In this document: positions 1 to 12,006 of the stretch, one piece after another
Layout: each line of letters opens with the position of its first letter
Position numbering within the stretch: the stretch's first letter is position 1
DNA from: Tetragonia tetragonoides
Taxonomy: Eukaryota; Streptophyta; Magnoliopsida; Caryophyllales; Aizoaceae
Assembly: GCA_038025085.1 (NCBI GenBank)
Contig: CM076140.1
Location: 29,871,001-29,935,000, forward strand
Direction of reading: 5' to 3'
Length of the DNA stretch: 64,000 bases
Notes under the pieces: model-generated
What the model was told of the DNA's origin: nothing
The model's input: only the letters and a program-made list of their open reading frames with translations
Database searches by the model: none
Made by a program: the position numbers and the translations under genes

Positions 1-93
1 GGAGGGTGTTTCAATCACTATTCACTTGCGTCATCTTTTCCACGAGGAAAAACATTGACCTTTCGGACGTAGGAATAAGCAATACGACGAGCA

Positions 94-279
94 TTACGTT
101 TCCAATTGAAGGACATCGGAACCAGAGTCATCTGGGAATCTAGTCACCCTGGGCCTTCGCATGCTCGCGCAATCAGAATGTACATGACCATCATTTGCGG
201 TATCATTCAAAACATTTGAAGGAATCCCAAATGGGATTTGATAAACACCAACTTTTCCTGTCGTTATTTCCGCTTCGTG
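94..279 (-). CDS. C-terminal exon of an unrecognised protein (partial)
   Basis: On the minus strand an open frame of 61 codons runs from an acceptor-like site (a T-rich tract followed by ATCAAAG, about 280-300) to a TAA at 96-94. The translation has a non-repetitive, protein-like composition, including the stretches VGVYQIPFGIPSN and RRPRVTRFPDDSGSD. The final residues are LQLET. I do not recognise the family. No upstream exon is obvious before the foldback repeats that begin near 660, and the gene may therefore be truncated. It could also be a chance frame. The support is the clean frame, the acceptor-like boundary and the coding-like composition. Confidence 0.4.
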   Translation of the reverse strand, partial: HEAEITTGKVGVYQIPFGIPSNVLNDTANDGHVHSDCASMRRPRVTRFPDDSGSDVLQLET

Positions 280-659
280 CTTTGATTTATTAACAAAAAA
301 AAAATGAAATTTAATTGCACTAGTCGAAAGTAAACAAAGAAAACTTTGCTTTCGTGTTCTTCATGGGACCATCATATGTCAGTGGTCCAACCAATATTAA
401 ACATACCTAATATTCAATGTCAATCCATTATTTTTAAAGGCAAAATCTTTTTGGTGAACAAAAAGTTTCTTGTACGAAACAGGGGAGGTTCGAGTAATTG
501 AGTTTACGGTGACCGGTGTGGTGACCTATTTAGGAGTCCTTTTTAGAGCTTGGTCAAACAAACATGAATCAAAGCTTCACATGACATGTGCACTTACGAA
601 AGAGTCAGCGTAGTCTTTGAAATAAGAAAAAATTTCAGAATTTCTTTTCTATGTCTTAA
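280..659. other. No gene seen
   Basis: AT-rich sequence with no recognisable coding, RNA or repeat feature. If the exon at 94-279 is real, this would be intron or upstream sequence of that gene. Confidence 0.4.
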
Positions 660-1266
660 GGTGTGTTTGTTAGAGCTAAATTTACCAAAATTGAATTGAA
701 TTGAACTGAATTGAACTTAATTGAATTCAACATTACTAAACTGGACACTACTGAACTTAATTAAACACAACTTGATATATGAGACAAAAGACATGTTTCT
801 GAACTCAACACCACTGAATTGAACTGAATATCATTTAACCGAATTTGAAATCACTTAATTAACACCTGAACTGAACTGAACTGACTGTCTAAGCAATAAG
901 AAACGCACACTTACTGTCAAAATGTAAGTTATTAAATTATTGGGTAAAAAGACATCGAGAGTGTATTCTTTTCTACTCATTTTAGCTTGGCAAATATTAT
1001 TTATTCGGTTAGATAAATGAGATAAAGAGTGAGATTGTTAGAACTTACACGTTCAGTTCATATCAGGTGTCAATTCAATGATTTCAAATTCAGTTAAATG
1101 ATGTTCAGTTCAATTCGGTGGTGCTGAGTTTAGAAACATAAATTTGTCTCAAATATCAAGTTGTGTTCAATTTAGTTCAGTTGTGTCCAGTTCAATTCAG
1201 TACTGTCCAGTTAAATGATGTTGAATTCAGTTCAGTTATGGTAAGTTCAGCTCTAACAAACGCACC
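660..1266. mobile_element. Foldback MITE-like element, GAACTGAATTGAA-rich
   Basis: The left end reads GGTGTGTTTGTTAGAGCT and the right end is its inverted match, AGCTCTAACAAACGCACCC. The whole interior is built from degenerate GAACTGAATTGAA-type units on the left, which become TTCAGTTCAATTC on the right, so the element is one long imperfect hairpin. There is no coding capacity. A shorter relative with the same termini lies at 1468-1682. No convincing target-site duplication is visible. Confidence 0.7.
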
Positions 1267-1267
1267 C

Positions 1268-1783
1268 AGAGCCTCCATTTGATTCAACTGCATTTCACAG
1301 AACTAAACTTAACTTAAATGCACTGAATTGGACTGAACTGAACAGAACTGAATTGAACTGTCTTGAACGGAACTGAACTTGATTATTATTATTATTATCA
1401 TAACCATTATAATAACATTATTATAATTATGAAAATCATTGTTATAATAATAATAATATGAATTGAGAGTGCGTTTGTTAGAGCTTAACTTACCAGACTT
1501 GAATTGAACTGCACTGAATTCAACATCACTAAACTGGATACTAGTGAATTGAACTGGACACAAAGCACCACTTGACTGAATTGAATTTCATTTAACTAAA
1601 TTTGAAATCACTGAATTGACACCTCACCTCACCTGAACTGAACTGAACTGAACTGATCGTGGAAGCTCTAACAAACGCACCCTGAACGAATTGAACTGAA
1701 CTGGACTGAACTGAACTGAACAAAAGTGAACTGAAGTGCACTTAACTAAAGTTAAATTAAGTTGAATCAAACAGAGCCAAAGT
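1268..1783. mobile_element. Second foldback element, carrying a nested one
   Basis: The left end (ATTTGATTCAACT) and right end (AGTTGAATCAAACAGAGCC) are inverted repeats that continue inward through matching AACTTAACTTAAATGCACTGAA-like arms. The centre holds AT-rich TTA repeats (about 1381-1460) and a copy of the neighbouring element (1468-1682). It is best read as a non-autonomous terminal-inverted-repeat element that received an insertion. Confidence 0.55.
1468..1682. mobile_element. Nested foldback MITE, same family as 660-1266
   Basis: Its termini GAGTGCGTTTGTTAGAGCT and AGCTCTAACAAACGCACCC match those of the larger element at 660-1266. The interior is again GAACTGAATTGAA-like. The trinucleotide TGA flanks both ends and may be a 3-bp target duplication, although three bases can match by chance. 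Confidence 0.65.
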
Positions 1784-1808
1784 CATCTTCAGTCAAATAA
1801 GAACACAC

Positions 1809-2870
<1,062 letters not shown>

Positions 2871-3168
2871 ATATTTTCTTATCATGCGCCGCTGATGAAT
2901 CGGGGGTAGAGGTCGACCTCCTAAAAAAAAAAAAATAAAAAAAAAAGTGACAGGCTTCTCTGGTACCGGCGAGTGATGCTGGTGAAATTAACTCTGGTGA
3001 GGAAATGAATAGTGGTCGTATTGTGAGGAACCTGAATAGTGAGCTCGAAGTGTCTGCAATGTAGAAGGAGCTTGAGCAAACCCTAACAAAAGTAGTAACA
3101 GAAACGCTGAAGAAGAAAGTGAATAAGTTTAATGGGAACAAGGAGCTTGCTTAGGAAAAGTTACAGCA

Positions 3169-3935
3169 ATGGTTGGAAATCATCCATGCAAGTTCAAGCA
3201 AGAATCTTGGGCCGATGAGGTGGAATATCAATTAGAAACGCCATCTAATCACAGCTTGAGTGAATATGGTAAGTCTCTTAAAATTAGCCCTTGGGATACC
3301 TTTGATGTGTTGAAATTAAATAATGCAGGGGAAAAATTAACCTATGTAAAGCCTGATGTGAAGGAGGGGGTTCGTATTTGTAAAATTGAGCATGATGATG
3401 TTAAATCCGAGATTTTGTATTGGGAAAATGTTGTCATTTGTTTTGTGTTGGGTTCAAATCCACTAACTACTGTAATGGAGGGTTTTTTCAAGTGTATTTG
3501 GGGAAAATATGACATAGACAAAATTGTCAGACTGGACATGGGAAATTTATTGTTAGATTCCAAACATTGCTGGGTAGGGATGCTGTTCAGATGGGGTGTG
3601 CACCACTTTGATAATAAGCCTGTGATTGCTAAGCCATGGACAGAAAATGGGCATAGGAATATGGATGTAAAATTTGTTCCTATATGGGTTCAATTGCATA
3701 AACTGGATGTCATTTATTGGGCTATTGACTCTCTTAGCAAAATTACAAAGCATTTTGGGGCAACCTATCGATCATGACCGATAGAGCCATAGAAAGAAGG
3801 ACTAGACTGAAGTATGCAAGGGTCTTTATAGATGCTAAAATTGGAGAGGAATTACCTGAGTATATCAGGTTTGACGATGAGTTTGGGGACCTGATCAAGA
3901 TTAGTATCACTTTTGAATGAAAGCCTGTGAGGTGT
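3169..3935 (+). pseudogene. LINE ORF1 (DUF4283 gag-like, zinc knuckle), broken
   Basis: The open frame 3169-3777 gives 202 residues with the DUF4283 pattern. It includes SWADEVE near the start, a central hydrophobic block and the stretches FDNKPVIAKPW and VKFVPIWVQL that are characteristic of plant LINE ORF1 proteins. After a frameshift near 3775 the frame continues as RRTRLKYARVFID to about 3920. A zinc-knuckle remnant (CEVC, then FGHEVSEC) is split across two frames at 3930-3985. ORF1 proteins bind the LINE RNA. This copy cannot make an intact one. Confidence 0.75.
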
Positions 3936-4339
3936 GAGGTGTGCACACTATCATGGGTTCGGACATGAAGTGTCTGAATGCAGGTTGAACATGGGTGTGA
4001 AGAAGAAGAAGAAGGCAGCAGATGTGCAGCCTGTTACTATGCAGGTGTATCCAAATAGCTGTGATGCTCCTAATGGGGCTACTCAAATCCTTGCACCTGT
4101 GAGCAATGGAGAGGGTAGCTTTGCTGTAAATGTAGGGGATGGGACTGTCGATACTGCTATGCATGAGAAGGATATAGATGGTGAATGACAAACAGTTGTG
4201 AAATACAATACCAAGAACAGACAAGCCTCAGGTGGTGGTGGTGTGGTTGAGAGCATTGCCTCTACACAACCAATAAAGTAGTTGGTTCATCAAGGTGGTC
4301 AGGAAGGGGTGGAGACACAAAATATTATCCAGTGTGAAT

Positions 4340-5093
4340 ATAGATAGAATCATTACATCGAATATCAGGGGCTTGAATGGTCCTAATAAGTAACGTGAGG
4401 TGAGAAACTTTCTTTTGCAAAATAAAATTGGTCTGTATGGACTTGTGAAAACAAAAGTCAGATTAAATTTTTTTGAATAAACTAGAGAGAATGTGTGTCC
4501 AGGTTGGACAACTTTCATGAACCATGCTAAGAACCCTAGGGGTAGAGTATGGATTCTTTGGAGAACTAATTTCTATGGAATTCAAATTGAAGAAGAGAAT
4601 GAGCAGTTTGTACATTGTAAAGTGAGGCACCTCACTACAAATTCTTGGTTTTATGTAACATTTGTGTATGGATTCAATGGTGTTAATGAGAGGATGGAAT
4701 AGTGGGACGGAATCAGGTTGTTGAATCATCAAATGCAGCTATCCTAGCTCATTCTTGGTGATTTCAATAGCTTGTTAAACCATGATGATAGGATAGGTGG
4801 TGACCAGGTGGTTGATGCAGATTTTCAGGACTTCAAAGATTGCCTGCAGGACTGTCATTTGCATGATATGGAATGGAAAGGATGTAGATATACTTGGTCC
4901 AATAAACAAGAGAGTGTACAGAGGATTTTCTGAAAACTTGATAGAGTCCTTTGAAATGAGGAATTGCTTGATAACTTTGAATGCCATGAAGTTTGGTTCT
5001 TGCTTCTAGAGGGAATATCAGACCATAGCCCAACATTAGTCAAACTAACTACTGAAGCTATGGTTAAAGGGTCTCAGTTTAAATTTCAAGTAG
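4340..5093 (+). pseudogene. LINE AP-endonuclease domain, broken
   Basis: The translation starts with TSNIRGLNGPNK, the typical beginning of plant LINE ORF2 endonuclease. It continues with GRVWILWR and VTFVYGFN, then the catalytic-loop motif LGDFNSLL at about 4757-4777, and DMEWKGCRYTWSN and GISDHSP near 5020. SDH is the catalytic histidine motif. Stops and frame changes interrupt it (for example near 4400, 4480, 4700 and 4745), so it is a relic. The reverse transcriptase that should follow is absent. Confidence 0.75.
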
Positions 5094-5469
5094 GGATGCA
5101 AACGAGTCAAGTTGAGCTAAGATGAGATTTTTAATTTGCTGCTTAGACTTGACTGTCATGCTTAGAAGTTTGGTTCGGGATCATCGAGCTGCCATATTTG
5201 ATGCTCGAGCTTGGCTTGAAATAGCATTTTTACTTTTAGGAAAAAATTAAATTTCATTTTTCAACTTTTATAGATTTCTTTTGGAAATAGGTGTTTCATA
5301 GAAAATTAACTATAAGAAAAATAAATTAGTAATTAAGAGTTGCTTAAAACATGGTCACTTTATCTCCTCTCCCTCAATACTATTCTCTCTCCTCAAACCA
5401 CCTAGTCCAAAACTCATCGTCTCTCACCTCATTGGCATCCACTATTCTCACTACCAACCTCGCTCCCAC
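5094..5469. other. Intergenic, possible remnant of another repeat
   Basis: Starts with GGGATGCAAACGAGTCAAG, a sequence type (ACGAGCCGAGC-rich) common in plant repeats. Related wording recurs near 6955-7070. No gene is seen. Confidence 0.3.
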
Positions 5470-5808
5470 TAAGGGTGCGTTCTTTTCCACTTATTTCCAC
5501 TGATTTTCACTGATTGGGTAAGGTCCTGCCACTGATTTCCACTGATTGAGTAATGTCCTGCCACTGATTTTCACTGATTCAATAAGGTCCTTCCACTGAT
5601 TCTCACTGATTCAATAAGCGCCTGCCACTGTTTCTGTGAGTAGAAATGTGGGTATGGACATTGATTTCCACTGATTGAGTAAGGTCCTGCCACTGATTCT
5701 CACTGATTCAATAAGGTCTAGCCACTGATTCACATTGATTGAGTAAGGTCTTGCCACTTATTTCCACTGATTGAGTAAGGTTCAATAAGTGGAAAAGAAC
5801 ACACCCTA
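5470..5808. mobile_element. Foldback MITE with internal tandem repeats
   Basis: The terminal inverted repeats are GGGTGCGTTCTTTTCCACTT on the left and AAGTGGAAAAGAACACACCC on the right. TAA lies directly outside both ends, which fits a 3-bp target duplication of the PIF/Harbinger (Tourist) type. The interior is a tandem array of about 28-35-bp units of the form CACTGATTNNCACTGATTSARTAAGG. No coding capacity. Confidence 0.7.
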
Positions 5809-5833
5809 ATCCTCTCACTTTTAACAACAAACA

Positions 5834-5836
<3 letters not shown>

Positions 5837-5888
<52 letters not shown>
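5837..5888. repeat. (CT)n microsatellite
   Basis: An uninterrupted CT dinucleotide run of about 50 bp. Confidence 0.95.
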
Positions 5889-5889
<1 letters not shown>

Positions 5890-5892
<3 letters not shown>

Positions 5893-6468
5893 AGGTGGAA
5901 CAATTAAGAAGCAATTGGAGGGGTTTGTTGTTCGAGAATTGGTAAGTATGATTTGGTTGGGGCCATCGTGACCATTACCCGCGGTGGTTTGAGGAGAAAG
6001 TATAGGGAGTAAAGTGATTTTTGGTAGAGAGTAATATGTAAAAGTTCGGGAAACATCAAAGCGATGATATTTATATATTCTAAATGCCTTTAAAAATTTG
6101 GAAAACTAGAAAACACAACACTTTAAAGCTGGCGGTAGAATAATGGTTACTTTCGAATAAGTTTTCGTAACTCCTTGTTTTCTCTGGAAGGTTTCAAGAT
6201 AACAAATCAAGTAAACACACTCTTAGACTTTTTGGGAAAGTCCCCTTACTATTGTATCCTTTATGTAGGAAAATACTTTACTCCATGCATGTTTAGAACT
6301 TACATACTAGAGCTTAGGAGTGTATTTTGAAGATGATATGATAATGTGTTAGCTCTCAATCCTCTCGTACAAGATTGTATCTATGCAAAATTTAGGAAAT
6401 ATTTATCCAAGGTCCATGTGCCATTTCCACAAGTAAAGTCTCTCGTAAGCATCCTGAATCAAAGTTAA
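5890..6468. other. Intergenic, no gene seen
   Basis: AT-rich sequence without a recognisable coding frame or repeat structure. Confidence 0.35.
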
Positions 6469-6471
6469 GTT

Positions 6472-6940
6472 TATAACAAACTTTGAGGCCAAGAAGAACT
6501 ATTTTCATGACTGAGAACTAACCTCACATGCCCTTGAGAAAACTTATTGTGATATGAGTAGCATTATCAAAACCATTTAAACTCTTGTCAACCATGAAAT
6601 ATTTGGATTTTACACTCACCCCCACTTAAATAATGCAACACCCTCGTTGCACGCTATGCACCTATGTAGCACAAAATCCTCTCCTACTAGATAGCTATCT
6701 TGGGCCCTCCTGTCCTAAGATGGAGCATATGGTTGTAGGATTACTCTGAGACCATTTGTAACACTTTGGCCCCACAAGACCTTTGTTGCCACCAAGAACT
6801 ATCTCCATAGATGAGAACTGGCCTCACAAATCACCACAAACCTTTTCAACATGCTTTATCCTCACTCATATGCCCCTGGGAAAATTTCAGAGATGTTTTA
6901 ATGGACCATGTCGTCCCATCAGATCTTTGTTCAATTAGGG
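6472..6940 (-). mobile_element. TRIM-like miniature LTR retroelement remnant
   Basis: Read on the minus strand, a sequence ending AGTGTTACA (LTR end, at 6757) is followed at once by AATGGTCTCAGAG (6756-6744). This matches the initiator-Met tRNA primer site TGGTATCAGAG with one change. About 115 bp further on is a polypurine tract AAGTGGGGGTGAG (6627-6615), directly followed by an LTR start TGTAAAATCC (6614). The two flanking blocks (6472-6614 and 6757-6940) share wording such as CCAAGAACTA and CTCANATGCCC, consistent with diverged LTRs. The internal part is only about 140 bp and carries no gene, which is the TRIM layout. Confidence 0.55.
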
Positions 6941-7171
6941 TTGTGCCTTTAACCGAGACGAGTCGAGCTCTGTTCGAACTCGCTCGATGATAATTCTTAA
7001 CTTTAAATTTGACTCAATTAGATAAACGAGCCAAGTTCGAGTTGGCAAAAGAGCCAAGTACGATTCAAGCTTATTAACGAACATATAAATTTAAAATATA
7101 CTCCTATGTTGATAAATTTAGAGATATTCATGTGTTTAATATTCCTTACATTAAATTGTAAAACAATATAG

Positions 7172-7318
7172 GGCTCATTCTTTTCAACTGGAAACTGGAA
7201 CTGATAACTGGGAGAAACTGGACAAAACTGGTGAAAACTGGAAAGTTTAACAGGTAACTGGGAGAAACTGGGGAAAACTGGGAGAAACTGGGAAAAATTA
7301 GGAGAAACTGAAAATTGT

Positions 7319-7385
<67 letters not shown>

Positions 7386-7410
7386 CAATAATAATAATAA
7401 TATCAATACT

Positions 7411-7495
<85 letters not shown>

Positions 7496-7506
7496 ATAAT
7501 AAATGC

Positions 7507-7540
<34 letters not shown>

Positions 7541-7583
7541 TCTACTATTATTAGTATTATAATAATAATAATAATATCAATAA

Positions 7584-7625
<42 letters not shown>

Positions 7626-7808
7626 TAATATTAATATAATAATAATAAATAATATGTATTAATAATAATAATATTTTTATTTTTATTAAAATTATTAATA
7701 CATATTATTATTATTATTATTTTAGTTATTATTATTCTTTTATTATTATTTTTTTATTATTGATATTATTATTATTATAATAATACTAATAATACTAATA
7801 ATAGTAGA

Positions 7809-7882
<74 letters not shown>

Positions 7883-7994
7883 AATTAATAGTATTGATAT
7901 TATTATTGGTGTTAGTATTATTATTAAGTATTATTACTATTATTGGTGTTGGGAGAAAGTGGACAAAATTAAAAACCAGTTAAAAAAAACATGC
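7172..7994. mobile_element. Foldback element filled with AAT/ATT repeats
   Basis: The left arm (GGGCTCATTCTTTTCAACTGG, then repeated GGGAGAAACTGG units) is matched in inverted orientation by the right end (GGGAGAAAGTGGACAAAATT on the same strand, then CCAGTTAAAAAAAACATGCC). The middle is a trinucleotide array. It looks like a MITE whose loop was expanded by microsatellite growth. The ends are imperfect and I see no clear target duplication. Confidence 0.45.
7319..7930. repeat. Alternating (AAT)n and (ATT)n arrays, palindromic
   Basis: Long runs of AAT (about 7319-7480) switch to ATT (7480-7560), back to AAT (7560-7625), then ATT, AAT and ATT again up to about 7930. Because AAT and ATT are reverse complements, neighbouring blocks form large hairpins. 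Long poly-Asn or poly-Leu frames through here are artefacts of the repeat. Confidence 0.9.
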
Positions 7995-8232
7995 CAATAG
8001 TCAAGTTTGAACAAACTTTAACTAATTATTGTTCACTAACATAAACGTGCCGACCACAGTACTACTCGAGTCGGAAATTCTATTCCTCTTATCAAAAAAA
8101 TAAAATAAATTCTATTCATGTAGGTGACGTCGCAGGGAACTATTGCCACGACCTCAAAACTCAGTCCCTCCCTCCAACTCTGCACCTCCTCGATCATCAC
8201 CGCGAAATCGATCGGGAGATCCGCAACAACAG

Positions 8233-11200
8233 ATGGGTTGCGCCTCCTCTACTCCCGGTACGCTTTCCTCTTATCTCCGTTATTACCACTTCTAGGGTTC
8301 ATGTTAAAATTATTCAATTTCAATTTCAATTTCAATTTATGCATTTCGAAACCGCGATTAGTTGAATTTTGCAATAAAATCTCCAATTTTATTTTGAACA
8401 GATAGAACAATCTCTAGAAGGCCAAGTAGTCTTAATCCTGGCAGTGAAGGACCTTCCGATGCCAAAAATTTAAAAGTCAAGGTACGTTTTATTTTTAAAA
8501 AATCAAATTTTGAATTAATTTGCCCTCTTGGATTATTATTTTACTGTAATGGGATGCAATTTTGTGGAATTTTGGAATTGAATTTCTGATTTCAATGACA
8601 AAAAAAAAAAAAAAAACCAGCTGGTACTGCTTGGAGATTCTGGTGTTGGAAAAAGCTGTATTGTTCTTCGTTTCGTACGTGGTCAATTTGATCCGACGTC
8701 TAAGGTTAGAGAATTTAAAGGCGTATATATGTGCAGTATATGTAATATTAGATAAGGGTTTATGTGTATTGTAGTCTAAATTTTGGTTCTTATCCCAATG
8801 TTCAGGTGACTGTTGGAGCGTCTTTTCTTTCCCAAACGATAGCGTTGCAGGATTCAACTACTGTTAAGTTTGAAATATGGGATACTGCTGGGCAAGAAAG
8901 GTGCTTTGGATTCTTAATAATGAATATAAAAACTTTTCATGTTCTGTAATATGCTAGTTTTACTGTGCAATGATTTGACGTGTGATGATCACGGCATTTG
9001 TAGGTATGCTGCCTTAGCACCACTTTACTACCGAGGAGCTGCGGTTGCCGTTATTGTGTATGATATAACAAGTCCCGAGTCATTCACAAAGGCGCAATAT
9101 TGGGTTAAGGTGTGTTTTGTGCCAACTATCTTTTAATTAGTTTTCAGGTCGTCAAGCCTCCTATACTGTGACGTAGATATATTTATGTCTTTGTAGTTTC
9201 CTTGGTATATTGTCTTGCCTTAAGGATCTTCTAGGTGATGGTTGGTTGCTAAGCAAGTGATGAAGTAAAATGGGTCTTTGATCTGGCTACCAGTGCCTAG
9301 AATTGGTTTTTCACTTGTGTTGATGACAACAGTAAGGCTGGTGAAAGTGGAAGAATAGATGCTTGGTCAGCAAAAGTATACAATCTCGCTTCAGGAGATC
9401 TATTTTTAGCTTGGCAGAGCTGAAGCAGTAGATATTGATAAACATTAAGCAAACTTGGAATACCAGACCCCCAGTGCCTCAGTGGGTAGCTCAGCTAGTA
9501 ATAACTGTGAGATCTATTCCAGAGCCAGAGGTCCCAAGTTCGAGCCCTCTCAGGGCTACTGGAGGTTTACCTGGCCTTTAAATTCAGGGCCCATGGGATT
9601 AGTTTGGCAAACCCGGGCACCTATATTATCTAAAAAAAGAAACTTAGAATATCAAGTTTTAAGTTTTATTTTGTGCTTTCAAATATGGAGACACTATTAA
9701 GTTCTATTTTCTTGTCGAGAGAACATCTATGGAGGCATTCATTGATTTAAAAGTGGAATTGGTTAACTGATTTCAGCAGAAAACAAACCATTGTTTTTTA
9801 TTTATTAATTATTTAAAGGAAACACATTTTTTCAAATGAACAACTCTCTTTCTCTGTTACTTATCCTTGTTTTATGGATGCATAAAGGTGTTGTTTGGGA
9901 GGGAGGGTTGGGGGGGGGGGTCTAATACGCGAGGTCTCAACCGTGATGAATAGCACATCAGCTGATGCGTCTCAGCCGCCTTACTCTTTCTTAGTCTGTC
10001 TTGAGAAGGGATAATCAGATTGGAAGATTATGCTGGCTTAAAGCTGTTTACTGGGGTTCAAATATCTGTTTATGTTGAAACCAAGTGGAGAAAGTGACAT
10101 CAGAGAAGCTGGGTTATGTACTTAAGATGGAAAAGTACGCAAATTTCTGCACGAGGCCTTCTCAAGAGCTAAGAATGTTCAATGTTTAATATTTGAGATA
10201 CAGAAGTACCAATGCCAGCCAGACCTTCACTCTGTTAGGTTTGAATACTACTTCTGGATACAGAATTGACCACCAGCATTACTATCTAGGCAAGATTCCA
10301 CCGCAGTAGTTTCCTAATATTGCTGATGCAGGTAAACCTTAATGAGAGAATTGTTTAAATATTTGTATTTCAAAACTGCATTCCAGTAGCTGACAGAGGC
10401 TGCCTAAATAAATAGCAAACAGTGAGAGTACTTCAGAAAATACAGATAATAATTTTATGAAAATACTAGCCTAAGGAAAGCGACCAACTAAAGCCTGAAA
10501 CAGTCGGAAGAGAAATAGAAAAAGTATGCAGGTTTTTGATTGAAGGTCCTTCTCTGATCAATGCGAATGGGTGTTTAGTGGTGGTTATACAAGCTTAGAG
10601 TTAATTAGCTTACTTGTTAATCTCAAAGTTCTTCCCTTAATTTTCGAAAGAATCAACTTTAATCTCTCTCTCTCTCTCTCTCTCTCTATTTTCTTTTTTG
10701 TTGAATAGCATGGTTATCCGGTCTTTGCTCGACTAATTTTATGGGGCATGAGCCCCTAAGCTATGACCAGGAAAACCTCGAGTGGCCCTGAGGGGGCTCG
10801 AAATCAGCTTCAAAATTGCTTCAAATATTCTGCAGCCTTTAGTTCAGAGAAGGAGCCATTTTGAAAACTATGATGTAACATTTTAATTAACCCTAGTTGA
10901 GAGCTTTTAGATTAAATCCTAATTCCTTCTAGGCATGTTGGTTCCGGAATATGATCATGATTATAGGGTTGGAAACCTCCCATGCACCTATTCTTATCTT
11001 GCAGCCTTGCACCTTCCATCTGGTCCAACTCAGCATGTTGCCAACGCTTTGCTCGATAGGACTGTTTCAATATCTTGTCGAAGGGTGGGTCAGAGGTTGA
11101 TGAATGTTCATCAGCAGCACTGTCAATCGACACAGTTAAATAAAGTTGATCAAGGGAGTTCATCAGTTCATAACTTGTAGAAGTTGGCAATGTTTGCTGC

Positions 11201-11934
11201 GCATGAATCTTAAGCTGTGGGAACTTTTATTGTTCCTTTATCTTTGAATATTGGTCTGTTGATATGTTTGAGTATTTCTTATTCTAGTTGATCTTGTATT
11301 ACTTGAAACAATCTCCTGAAAACCCTGGAATGATTGAATTTGACTGTCCTGTCTCGCAGGAATTGCGAAAACATGGAAGTCCTGATATAGTCATGGCTTT
11401 GGTTGGGAACAAAGTTGATCTTCAAGAACGCCGGGAAGTACCTACGCAGGTTAGTACTACATGAGGTGGCACATGTTTCTTTTTTGCTCTTGTTAACTAA
11501 ATTTTCATTCATATTATAGACTGAATTTGTTTAATTGTATATGAAGGATGGCATTGAATATGCAGAGAAGAATGGGATGTTCTTTATTGAGACATCTGCA
11601 AAGACAGCAGATAACATAAACCAGCTTTTCGAGGTAATATATTTGATCTGCATGAATGGTTCTCCACTGTTTCATTGAAAAGTCTATTCGGTGTTTTCGG
11701 GGACTTTTTTTTTTGCCACCATTCTTGGGTCGCTTACAAACTCACTATGCTGGCTTTGGTAGAGCTAAGAAGAAGAAGCTGTTATGGAAATGTGGTTTTT
11801 TGCTAAGCTGTTAGTTGATTTGGCTGTAGTGGCATGCCCACATCTTCTCAGGAGCTTTGTTGCATATGAATGTCTCTAGGGCCCAATTATATATGTAGTT
11901 TCTTTGTGGGATTGGTTGCATGCTTCCAAAGTTA

Positions 11935-12006
<72 letters not shown>

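Larger units (their letters stand above)
2880..5093 (+). mobile_element. LINE retrotransposon, 5' part only (3' truncated)
   Basis: The order is a DUF4283-type ORF1, a zinc-knuckle remnant and an AP-type endonuclease, all on the plus strand and broken by stops and frameshifts. The copy stops abruptly at about 5093 inside or just after the endonuclease. No reverse transcriptase or poly(A) tail follows. LINE copies are normally 5'-truncated by incomplete reverse transcription, so loss of the 3' half points to a later deletion or insertion. The junction sequence that follows begins GGGATGCAAACGAGTCAAG, which resembles the start of another repeat. Confidence 0.75.

Noticed and set aside
7315..7554. 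Open frame of nearly pure asparagine (and leucine on the other strand)
   Set aside because: It is a translation of the AAT/ATT microsatellite, not a protein gene.
9466..9640. tRNA-like A and B boxes as a tRNA gene
   Set aside because: No cloverleaf or acceptor stem can be formed. The A tail and flanking duplication show a SINE.
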